Below, piece by piece: positions 1 through 16,652 of a stretch of DNA of 64,000 bases. The stretch's first letter is position 1. The number at the start of each line of letters is the position of its first letter. The position numbers and the translations under genes are program-made. The stretch comes from Parapristionchus giblindavisi. Taxonomy: Eukaryota > Nematoda > Chromadorea > Rhabditida > Diplogasteridae. The stretch spans positions 62,001 through 126,000 of the forward strand of contig CALSFV010000313.1 of assembly GCA_943737045.1 (NCBI GenBank). Direction: 5' to 3'. The notes below the pieces were generated by a model. The model was not told the origin of the DNA, made no database searches, and saw only the letters and a list, made by a program, of their open reading frames with translations.

Positions 1-122
1 TCGATTAGGAAAAATCGTTACTTTTCGCTACATTATCAGGGTATGAATATGTATGATCGTATACGAATAAGTCGAATGGTTCGTAAGTCGATAATCAGTC
101 AATCAATCAATAATTTGTTCAG

Positions 123-6626
<6,504 letters not shown>

Positions 6627-7383
6627 TTGATCAATCGATTATTGACTCTAAACGCCGGACAATGCTATCGTGCAAATTTCCCTATTATCTGTTAACCATA
6701 CTCTATCCATTTCTTGTTTTTTTAGTAATATTACCTTTTTACCCTATCACCCTTTTTATCGTCTAGTATTCGTCTTTTTTTATACTTAATAACCGACTTT
6801 CTCTCTGTTTATTGTTTTTTCGTCAATTGTTTTCCATTTAAAAGGATACTAGGTCGGATGAGCACTGTTTCGCACTACCGTGACTGGCATAACAGTTATA
6901 TCTTTAACCTCCTTGCGATTCTTATCTGAGCAAGTGCCCTCTAGTATCTGTCTAGAAGTTATACCATTCCTCATTATTAGTTTTGAATCGTCGTGTTAAT
7001 TAATCTCCCTGATGTCTTTTTTCTCAATACAATTACATTCACCCCTTTTCCTTTTAAACTAAATTGTTCTTATAACACCCATGCTAAGTTTAACATTCCA
7101 AAGAATCTCCTAATCAATCCCTACCGTCTTTTCGTATTACAATCCCAGTTCTTAACCCCATCTCATACCTCGCACAACAACGCTTTACCTCTCATGTTTT
7201 CATAATCTACGTGTTCATTTGTTTTTCAAGTATGTTGCAAACATATCTTGCATTGTGTTGCTGAATAAATAAGTTGTTAGAAAAAGTGCAAGATTTAATG
7301 TTCAGTCATCATAAATATAAACGAAGCCGATTGTGGACAGATACAGTAAAAATCATAAAACGCAATCAATTCATGTCATATTT
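6627..7383. other. Intergenic, no gene seen
   Basis: AT-rich DNA downstream of the SHPRH-like stop codon. Only short unsupported reading frames are present and no conserved domain or RNA gene is recognised. Confidence 0.6.
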
Positions 7384-8967
7384 GGGGGGGGGGGTGAAAT
7401 TTCAGCAACCGACATTTCGGCAACCGACATTTCTACCAACCGCATTTCAGCAACCGACATTTCGGCAACGGGGCATAACTCGGTTCATAGGGGTCATAGA
7501 AACTTGGGATGGGTATCATTGTGATCACCATCAGTAACACTACCGTAACCTACCGTAACCCAGTTCGGTGGGTCAGATCAAGTTCGGTGGGTCAGATCGG
7601 GGCAGAACTCGGTTCGTAGAGTTCATAGAAACACGAGCTGGGTATCAATGTGATGAGCATCAGCAACACTACCGTAATCTACCGTAACCCAGTTCGGCGG
7701 GTCAGATCAAGTTTGGTGGGTCAGATTTCACAAAAAATGACGGAACAGCCACTACTTGTGCGAAATCATTATCAGCAATTGCAAACTACAGTAATCTACC
7801 GTAACCCGGTTCGGTGGGTCAGATCAAGTTCCGTGTGTCAGATTTAACTAAAAATTGTCGGAATGGCCACTACGTGTGCGTTATCATTATGAGCTATTGC
7901 AAACGACCGTAATCTACCGTAACCCGGTTCGGTGGGTCAGATCAAGTTCGGTGGGTCAGATTTCACTAAAAATTGTCCAAATGGTTACTACGTGCGTGGT
8001 ATGATTATGAGTTATTGTAAACTACCGTAACCAGGTTCGGTGGGTCAGATCAAGTGCGATGGGTCAGATTTCACTAAAAATTGTCCAAACGGTACATACC
8101 ACATACCACGCACATACATCATCATACGCACATCATTCCACGCACGTAGTAACAATTTGGACAATTTTTACTGAAATCTGATCCATCGCACTTGATCTGA
8201 CCCACCGAACCGGGTTACGGTAGATTACGGTAGTTTGCAATACGTCATAATGATAACGCACACTTAGTGACCATTCCGACAATTTATAGTTAAATCTGAC
8301 CCACCGCACTTGATCTGACCCATCGAACCGGGTTACGGTAGATTACTGTAGTTTGCAATTGCTGATAATGATTTCGCACACGTAGTGGCCATTCCGACAA
8401 TTTTTAGTTAAATCTGACACACCGAACTTTATCTGACCCACCGAACCGGGTTACGGTAGATTACTGTAGTTTGCAATTGCTGATAATGATTTCGCACAAG
8501 TAGTGGCTGTTCCGTCAATTTTTGTGAAATCTGACCCACCGAACTTGATCTGACCCGCCGAACTGGGTTACGGTAGATTACGGTAGTTTGCAATTGCTGA
8601 TAATGATTTCGCACAAGTAGTGGCTGTTCCGTCAATTTTTGTGAAATCTGACCCACCGAACTTGATCTGACCCGCCGAACTGGGTTACGGTAGATTACGG
8701 TAGTGTTGCTGATGCTGATCACATTGATACCCAGCTCGTGTTTATATGACCTCTACGAACCGAGTTATGCCCCGATCTGACCCACCGAACTTGATCTGAC
8801 CCACCGAACTGGGTTACGGTAGGTTACGGTAGTGTTACTGATGGTGATCACAATGATACCCATCCCAAGTTGCTAGGACCCCTATGTTCCGAGTTATGCC
8901 CCGTTGCCGAAATGTCGGTTGCCGAAATGTCGGTTGCCGAAATGCGGTTGCTGAAATGTCACCCCCC
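7384..8967. repeat. 1.6-kb foldback made of about 130-bp tandem units
   Basis: The left end (G-run, then TGAAATTTCAGCAACC) reappears as the inverted right end (GCTGAAATGTCACCCCCC). Each arm repeats units containing GTTCGGTGGGTCAGATCAAG and a TACCGTAACC word, in opposite orientation on the two sides. The turn lies near 8090-8140. Transcription across it would give a long double-stranded hairpin. The ORFs inside are mirror images in the two arms and are not genes. Confidence 0.9.
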
Positions 8968-9206
8968 TCATATACTGTAGTTAGTGTCTAATTTCTTATT
9001 CGGACTATTGTATCTAGTTAGTATCTCATTACTTATTCGGTAGTTAACGCAATTTTATATTATTATATTATTATATATTCATTAATTAGTCCTAAAATGC
9101 ATCGTCCATGCTAATTCTCTCCATATCCTATGCTCTCTCAATATCTTTAGCAAAGTTGATGTTCCTCAAGTTTACTACGGTACAATATGTATATTGCAAA
9201 ATACTG

Positions 9207-9212
9207 TTTATT
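9207..9212 (-). terminator. AATAAA polyadenylation signal of the collagen gene
   Basis: TTTATT on the + strand reads AATAAA on the minus strand, about 55 nt after the collagen stop codon. Confidence 0.7.
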
Positions 9213-9266
9213 CGATCGAAAATCGGAACAATGTTTATGATACAGTAACCAATAGTTACAGTAGTC

Positions 9267-10373
9267 TTAGATAACTCTAGCCACCTTTCTGTATCCATTA
9301 CTGTACTGAGGAGCGGGATTATTGTATTGGGGAGCAGGGTTGTAGTTGGACTGTTGATATCCATTGGAAGCAGCACTAGGATAGTTCGAGGTACGTCCGG
9401 GACAAGGACAATAAGCAGCATCGGATCCCGGTAGACCATCGGAACCGGGCTCTCCAGGTTGACCGGGGAATCCGTCACGACCAGATTGTCCAGGCCTACC
9501 GTCCTCTCCAGGTCTGCCATCGTTACCGGGACGGCCATCGGATCCAGGATGTCCAGCGGGTCCCTGAGGTCCTTGACGACCGGGCTCACCTAAAGATCAA
9601 AGATCAATTTCTCAAAGATCAAAGAATAAGGTACCATCTCTTCCTGCCTCTCCAGGTGCAAATTCAACACCGGGAATTCCATCAGATCCAGGAGCTCCAT
9701 TATTTCCATCACGTCCACGCTCACCAGGAGCTCCGGGCTCTCCAGGCTGTCCATCGTGTCCAGGGTTTCCAGCAGGTCCGGGGAATCCGGGAGCTCCGGG
9801 CTTTCCAGCGGGTCCTTGGAATCCGGGGTTTCCGGGAGCTCCAGGGGGTCCACGAGGGCACTTGATGCAACCTCCGGGAGTGTCGAAAGTAACGGCTAGA
9901 GCGATTCCGTTGGCTCCGGGACGTCCAGGTTGTCCAGGGTTTCCATCACGTCCGCGCTCTCCAGGCTGTCCAGGAGGTCCGGGAGGTCCAGCTGGGCATC
10001 CACGAGAGGAAGGTCCACAATTGCATTGAGAGTTAGCCTGACGCTTGTTTCTACCGAGAAGAGTAGCGAAAGTAGGAGGAGCATCAGAAGATCCAGTAGG
10101 GTTTACATGCATCTTGACAAGGCGAGCCCATGTATCCTCAGCGGTTACCTGAGAATGGAATACGGTAAGTGGATCGATAACTGTCCTAGGTACTATGATA
10201 ACAGTGATACGGTAAGATTGATTACTGTATTTTCTAACCTTGAATTCACTCATTCCCATTGAAACTTCTTCTTGGAGTGATTGAACATCGTTGACAATTG
10301 ATCCCATATAGAGAACAGAAACGACAACGAAGCATAAAGTTCCTGTAGAGGCTGCACCAACGAACCAACTCAT
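9267..10373 (-). CDS. Cuticle collagen
   Basis: Three exons on the minus strand (10239-10373, 9635-10148, 9267-9589) give 323 residues, the usual nematode cuticle collagen size. An N-terminal hydrophobic segment (residues about 8-26, [16 protein letters not shown]) acts as signal anchor. A subtilisin-like cleavage site RNKR comes at about residue 78. Then follow cysteine clusters (CNC, CIKC, CPCP) flanking interrupted Gly-X-Y blocks, and a short Tyr/Asn/Pro-rich tail ending RVI. Such proteins are secreted by the hypodermis, trimerise, and are cross-linked into cuticle through Cys and Tyr. All splice phases agree; introns are 90 and 45 nt. The second intron carries the GATCAAA heptamer. The exact collagen subfamily cannot be named. 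Confidence 0.95.
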
Positions 10374-10374
10374 T

Positions 10375-10493
10375 CTGGAATCAAAGGAAGTTACTGTAGA
10401 ATGGAGGGTACTGTAGATTACTGTAGATGAATAACTGTTTATCTAAGCCCATGTTCAGTAGATAATACATTGAAAATTAATAATTAAACTTAC
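10375..10493 (-). other. 5'UTR intron of the collagen gene
   Basis: A minus-strand donor (CAA|GTAAGT) and an acceptor (GATTCCAG) one base before the ATG bound a 119-nt intron. The acceptor could instead serve spliced-leader trans-splicing. Confidence 0.6.
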
Positions 10494-10542
10494 TTGATAT
10501 TCGAGTGAAGTGCTCGATATGCCATTCCCTATTCTCGAGTCC

Positions 10543-10550
10543 CTTTTATA
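10543..10550 (-). promoter_or_regulatory. TATA box of the collagen gene
   Basis: TATAAAAG reads on the minus strand about 50 nt before the 5'UTR donor, which predicts transcription start near 10515-10520. Confidence 0.7.
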
Positions 10551-10842
10551 CTCTAATTTAACATCGTTTCACTCATTCACTCGTTGCATCTTTCCCCGCT
10601 TTTTTGCATGCTCTCTTACACTTTGGTCTAATGCTGGACCATATGCAAGGTCGAACTGATAGCATAGAACAGCTCGAATGACCATATACCCCAAGGGCAT
10701 AATCACTGAATGAGCTTTTACTGACCATTATCATCATTCTCTGTTTGAAGACGGTGGTCATTTTATAGACAGCACACGAAACAGCCATTACTATTAGTAA
10801 TACAATGTTACATTTACATTTAAAACAACTTCATCGACTGGC
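10551..10842. other. Collagen upstream region, no gene seen
   Basis: Upstream of the TATA box. It probably holds the collagen regulatory DNA, but no specific binding site can be named. Confidence 0.4.
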
Positions 10843-10845
10843 TTA

Positions 10846-11265
10846 CAAGGGAAGCACCAGTTGCGACGGAAACGATTCTGAAAGCGACCATACGAGTGGC
10901 AAGGGTTGAAGGGAGATGGAAAAAAGTGGTTGCAAAAGTTGCTTACGGGACCTACTAATCGATATTTTTAATTGATTGCACATTTGACTATCACCCCTAC
11001 CCCCACGGGTTCGATTCCCGCTCCCCGTCAAAATGTTTTTGCTATTTTTTAAAAGCTTCCTCAACATCATTTCCTATGTATTATCGAAATTCACCGGACA
11101 TTTCCGAACATTTTCATAATTTGGTGGCGTATTTGTTAAAACAATATCGATTAGTAGGTCCCGTAAGCAACTTTTGAAACCACTTTTTTCCATCTCCCCC
11201 TCAACCCTTGCCACCAATATGGATCGTTTTCAGAATCGTTTCCGTCGTAACTGGTGCTTCCCTTG
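10846..11265. mobile_element. MITE, CAAGGGAA ends, TTA target duplication (copy 1)
   Basis: Inverted ends start CAAGGGAAGCACCAGTT on the left and finish TGGTGCTTCCCTTG on the right. The inverted homology runs about 125 bp inward. TTA flanks both sides (10843-10845, 11266-11268). A 3-bp TWA duplication is the hallmark of PIF/Harbinger elements; the superfamily is inference because no transposase is present. Confidence 0.85.
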
Positions 11266-12271
11266 TTAGTGGTGTTATCTCAACTGAAGTTACCATGAGA
11301 AATCATTGCGCTTTTATTGTATCAAGTACTGTTGGCGTACTGTAGTTTTCTTAAAGACAGCTGGCATCCAAAAATTTCGAATCGAAATAGTTAAAATAGT
11401 TGATCTCATGTTGATAAGCATGAAAAACTGATCAGAAATAAGTATTTGAAAGTTTGAAACGACGCTCTGGTAAGAAGTTGGATTTCTGTAGCCTGCTCCA
11501 AACCACGGGCGAGGTTTCCGAACTAAAAGCTCGAAAAAGGACCATTATTGAGTTTTATTCTTCATAATTCTCCACTGCGGATAGAATAATCATCAAGACA
11601 TTCAATTTGAAGTCGTCTCCAAAGAGTTGGTGTGGCAATTAGGAAAAGGCTCCCGTTAACTGGAGCAGACTGTAGTTTTCTAACTGCGCCGTTCTTCTTA
11701 CCAGAGAATTCTTATGATATAAGATTTGTATAATTCGAAAGAGAATTTCAAGCTCTTTTATATGAGGTCAACTTGTTTTTCGTTTCCCGGCACCTTTAAC
11801 ATGCGCGACTATTAATTAAGCACAGTTTTCTTATTCTTATGTTTTATTTTCTCCACCGATTACGTTCAACAATGATGAAAATATAATTTTTCTGCACTTT
11901 CGTAATTTCCACAATGCGGTAATTTTTTACTAATTATGCAACATAACTATCTTTCTGTAATCACGAAAATATTTGAGGAATTAGCAATATTCTAAAACAA
12001 GTCATGATGCGTAAATATCATTTGAAATTACTGTAATCTAATCGTGGAAGGTTCTATTGGTTAAGCGCATTCGTCCGTTTCAAGCATTCTTGAATATTTC
12101 AACCAGAAATGGTATTGAAGGAGAATAAACGTGAAACTGGACGGCACAAGTTTATTTGTTATATCGCTTTTCTCGAGGATCATAGATCGATTGTGGCGAT
12201 TGAGAGCGACAGAATGAGAGGGCAGGGATATGGAGAGGTCACGGCCCAGATGGCGACGAGGTTGGCGAAAG

Positions 12272-12313
12272 AGGGAGAGGGAGAGATAGAGAAAGAGAGA
12301 GAGATATAGAAAA

Positions 12314-12344
<31 letters not shown>

Positions 12345-12351
12345 AGAGAGA
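12272..12351. repeat. GA-rich microsatellite
   Basis: Imperfect then perfect GAGA runs ending in a G-rich patch. Open frames across it are compositional artefacts. Confidence 0.9.
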
Positions 12352-12500
12352 AAGCATCAATACAATTGTAAAGTAGATGACCCCTTGTGTATTATTAGGC
12401 ATTAGTTTGGATTTCTGACTTTTTCGGTTCATTGTGCGATTTCTTTGTTTTTGAAACGGCAGTAGCCAGTGATTAAAAATGTATTCCATGGATGGTTTCT

Positions 12501-12562
12501 TACCAACATTTGCCCTAGGTATATAAACGACTATCTCCATATACCTAGGGAAAGTGTTGGTA
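12501..12562. repeat. 24-bp stem hairpin
   Basis: Arms 12501-12524 and 12539-12562 pair over 24 positions with one G-U wobble and one mismatch, around a 14-nt loop. The core is CCCTAGGTATAT and its complement. It could be a palindrome remnant or a small hairpin RNA; nothing else identifies it. Confidence 0.7.
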
Positions 12563-12711
12563 TAGGGAGATCGTTAGGTGTCTGCACGACTCTTTAATTT
12601 TGTAGCTTTGTAGCTCACTTGATATCATTATTTTTCACGCATCACCAGTGATCATTTTATCAATGTGGCAAGATCACGAATCTATTTTAGATTTGAATCG
12701 ACGAATTCTCA

Positions 12712-13308
12712 ATGGATTTCTATAAGACCACGCTAACTCTTGCAATGGCTTTATGTCAATTGTTCAAAGTTGTAGGTAAAAAAGTTTATACGTCTTTATC
12801 CATATTTTTGATATTTCAAAACCAATTGCAGGATGCTTCGGAGTTGTCTTTAATTTATCCCGTATTGGATATAATTGGTATCAATACAACACAGATCCGA
12901 TGGAAAATACCTGGGTATGAGCGAAAGGAGAACTCATGGTTCTTCGTTTACAATTTTTTTTTCATTTGCGCAACTTTTGGTTAATAAAATATCTATTTTT
13001 ATTGATAATTGGGTGAATTATCTCTTCAAAGCATAGATTTCTTTGTAACGAAATATTATATAATATAATTCTTTCCTCACACCTTAACCTTCATTACTAA
13101 TCAAAAAACTTTCAGGATATGGGAGTCAGCAAGACTGGTAGAGGTATCGAAGGTTCGATTCAAGGAGTGGCTATCTTCGCAGTGGCTTACCTCCTCCGCA
13201 CAGCCATAAGGGACCAATATCAGGCATATGTTGGTGAACGACACTTTATGCTAGATAATGTTTTGTTTTCAGATTATCAAACATCGCGAGAATTATACTA
13301 ATCTATGA
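12712..13308 (+). CDS. Small membrane protein, family not recognised
   Basis: Exons 12712-12775, 12832-12914, 13116-13229 and 13273-13308 join in phase to 98 residues. I chose this frame because all junctions agree and introns have TTTCAG-like acceptors. The start is the ATG of MDFYKTTLTLAMALC. The protein has two hydrophobic stretches, residues about 6-32 and about 62-77 (IQGVAIFAVAYLL), with a Tyr/Trp-rich segment between, so it is probably a two-pass membrane protein or a secreted protein with one anchor. If the last 43-nt intron (13230-13272) is not removed, translation ends at 13301 with a different tail. No function is assigned. Confidence 0.55.
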
Positions 13309-14104
13309 TTGCTTCAAATTAATTAATCAATTAGAAGAATTCCGCGATGGCTGTAGTAACTATCCTTTATGAGACTTGAAGCTATGTCCCATCTATTCAT
13401 AATTTTATATTTAACATTTAACATATTAATAATATTTTTTTATTTTATTTTATATTTGCTAAACCTATTCTGGATTTGCTATTAGAGTAAAACGATCCCT
13501 AACCTATTGCCATAATCTATTGTTTAGAATTTCCACTCTCCCTACTTCCAGCCATTTATTCATTTATTTATTTTATTTCCATCATATATAATGATCAGGA
13601 GTGAGGCGTACGTTTAGAAGGGGAAAATGGATTTCCGTCGCATATCCATGCGCATTGAGATACATTTACATGATTATATATAATGTAGATCACTAAGTAA
13701 ATGCCCTTTGTTTCGATTCATTGTCAACTAATCACTTCTTTGACACTATCACATGTTCTGCTCACAAACAATGAAACTCACAACTTCTCAACCTCAACCT
13801 CTCAACTTTGTCATCATATCCTCACTAATTCTCCCACTCTCCAGCGAACCGATTCCACACTGGCTATTCGCATTCTTCAGAATATCCATTGCATAGGCAA
13901 CACTTTATGGTGTCTAGACGTAGCGGGCGAAACACCGTAGGGCACATTTCTAGTTAACTTATTTAATCAAAAAAAATTATATTTAAATTGCATGCATACT
14001 TATACTTGTACATCTATTAATAATATTAATTAATACCTTATCCTGTTCTATGTGAAAACATGCAATCTGAATTAATAAACTTTGATTGATTTGATTGACT
14101 GATA
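13309..14104. other. Intergenic, no gene seen
   Basis: AT-rich sequence with no supported gene. Short unsupported frames only. Confidence 0.5.
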
Positions 14105-15482
14105 ATTTATTTATTTATTTATTTATTTATTTATCATACATCCAATAAGGATGTGACAACATTTGAAACGAATAATAAATAAGTGAATAGGAGAATCGGG
14201 AAAGTGGGTGATACGAATTGTGGAGGGAGAAGTGGGAGGGGAGTGCGGGTCTTCATATGTAGATTTAATAAGATCAAAGATCAACATGATCTAAGGTAGG
14301 TTGGCAAGACCTGGCGGGGGAGGAGTCCGCATTGATTCAATATATATCGGATTGAATCGAGTCTACTATGAAGAAGTGCACTAAAGTGGTGTGATGGTAA
14401 TTCCTAATTTAGCAATAAGGTCAGGGCAAGAAATTAATTTAGCTTTAATGATTGGGGTGCTATGTAACAGGGTGGGTGAACCAGTAGCACAATGTAATTT
14501 GGTCAATAAACGGGCACACCTAACAGAAAAAGAAGAACGGAGGTTTTCACGTCTAGTTACAGGAATATGAAATGCAAAACAAGATAATCGACCAAATGTA
14601 GGTTTAAAAACAAAGAAATGGCTAGATGGAAGATCTACTTCACAACGAAGAATCTTTAAAGCATAAATAATATCGAGCACTGTTCGTCTATGATAGAGGG
14701 TAGAGAGATTGAACAAGGTTAATCTATCAAGATAATGGGGGAAGATACCTGTGTGGAAACACCGATAATACAAGAGACGGGTAAATAAATGGGACACGTT
14801 CTCTAATTTACGAACAAGACCCTTAGAGGAAGGGGCCATACTGGGGATGCATATTCAATAATGGGAAGGATATAACATTTAAAGGCATGAATATAAACAT
14901 TGGGTCTAGTACAGGAGATCGAACGAAATAGAAGATATACTAACGAGATGGCTTTCTTTGTGATAATGGAAATGTGAGAGGAAAAATTGAGAAGAGGGTC
15001 AAGAAAGACTCCTAGGTCACGGGTAGATAGAGATGAAGGTAGTGGATGAGAGTGGATACAGTATGGTAGAGAGGGGTTGTTTTTGCCTATATAAAGTACA
15101 GTGCATTTGTTTTGTGCAACTGTCAACTGCCATTTTTGACAGTATTCTACTATAAGTGAAATACCCTGAGAAAGTTGAGTATGAGAATGGTTGTAATGGA
15201 CTAAATGTAGAGTATAGTTTGATGTCATCAGCAAATATTTTTATATCTATTAAAGGGAGAGGATCTATAACCCTGGGTAGTTCCGAAAGATAGATCAAAA
15301 ACAGTAGTGGGCCCAAAACTGTACCTTGTGGTACTCCTGATGTGACATCCCTCTCAGAAGAGAGGGAATCACCAAGACGTACTCTAAAAGATCGATTATC
15401 TAAAAATGAATTAAACCACGCAAGAATGTTACTTCTGATTCCAATAGACTCTGATTCCAATAGACTCTGATTCCAATAGACT
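14105..15482 (-). mobile_element. 5'-truncated LINE (non-LTR retrotransposon)
   Basis: Minus-strand frames spanning about 15460-14381 encode reverse transcriptase pieces. The first has [17 protein letters not shown] and FADDIKLYS, the palm motifs of a non-LTR RT. The second and third continue through the RT connection region and a C-terminal segment, separated by frameshifts. The 3' end is an (ATAA)n tail at 14105-14135, typical of target-primed retroposition. The 5' end falls in a triplicated 17-bp word (GATTCCAATAGACTCT, 15437-15482). It is a dead copy of a Jockey/CR1-like element; the clade is inference. Confidence 0.88.
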
Positions 15483-16652
15483 CATAAGTTGATATCACCC
15501 CACGAATTTATCAGAAAATCACGAGATGAGTACATAAATCAGTTACGAAAAAACTCGAGGATCTCCAATGTGTAAAAAAATCAATAAGCTGAATTAGCCA
15601 TTTTTAGATGTATGATAAGCAAATATTAAATATAAATTAATAAACTTTATTATACCAGTGTAGAAACGAAGGCAAACCGGAAATGAAAGTTCACCGAAAC
15701 AAGAAAAAATGGAGTCATTAGAGATTATCGTATCGGAATCGCTAGTATTTTCACTCGACGAACTTTAGCTGGATCAACAAAAAAAGATAAATCGAAAAGT
15801 AGAGCTGAATTTCCTTAAATGCGATGAAAAAGCGATAAACAAGGTAAAGAACAGAATGATTACATAGTCTCAGCGAGAAGTCACTAAAAATCTTTAATTT
15901 TCCAAAGGAATTATAAGAAGAAGAATTGCCATTTTGCGTAAAAAGGAGCATAAAAAAGGATTTTGTGACTGATTTGAAACGAACAGATCAATCGATAAAT
16001 GTGACACAATCTATGTACAACGACGAAAAGACAAAGGGGATATACGCCGGAGAGAACTAGTTGGGAACTATTTGCATAATTTGCGTAATCAATAGTCTCT
16101 CATATGCGCATAGTTCTAATCTAGTCGGTTACGACCGGCCTAATACCAGGCCAGCGATGAATTTGAACTGAACGACGGAAAAAACGAACAAGATATTGAT
16201 TTATACTAATGGGGACAGGGTTATGAGTTGGAGTGATCACTACCATTCTCTTCGGGTATGAAACACGGTCGTTTAGTGTCTACACTCATTTCCTCCGCTC
16301 CTCCACTCAATTCTGACGGTTGTCGTTTACGACGCTGTAATTAGAGATTGTTGGCAATGTGCCGATAGAGGTCCAAATCCTCAACTTTTAGGGCACTCTA
16401 TCATCACTTCTTTCAGTAATGTTGGGGTCACTGTTTCTACCAAAAAAATTGATTGTAGCTTCCGATCACAAATTAATCGATATTTCATTGAATAGAAAGA
16501 GTGAATGTAAATAATAATGATGAGCTAGATAAATAGAAAATATTCAAGAAGTATGGGACCTGAGCACCCTAGGCTAATCAGTCGTTTAGTGGCAATCATT
16601 CTCTCCCAATGGTTTTGTGATTGAGAAAGGTAAAAAAGCTAACGTTATCCCG
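15483..16652. other. Intergenic, no gene seen
   Basis: No supported gene. Part of 16560-16630 resembles 25570-25660, so a dispersed repeat fragment is present. Confidence 0.5.

Larger units (their letters stand above)
11269..12711. other. Intergenic, no gene seen
   Basis: No supported coding region. It contains a GA-rich microsatellite (about 12270-12350) and a small hairpin (12501-12562), listed separately. Confidence 0.6.

Noticed and set aside
7274..8722. Several frames with repeated VIYRNPVRRVRSSSVGQI words
   Set aside because: They come from the tandem units of the foldback and mirror each other in the two arms.
10947..11030. tRNA candidate with B-box GGTTCGATTCC
   Set aside because: No matching A-box or acceptor stem and wrong spacing; it lies inside a MITE. 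At most a tRNA-like remnant.
12061..12540. 159-residue minus-strand frame with LSLSLSL
   Set aside because: It crosses the GA microsatellite and the hairpin; composition explains it.
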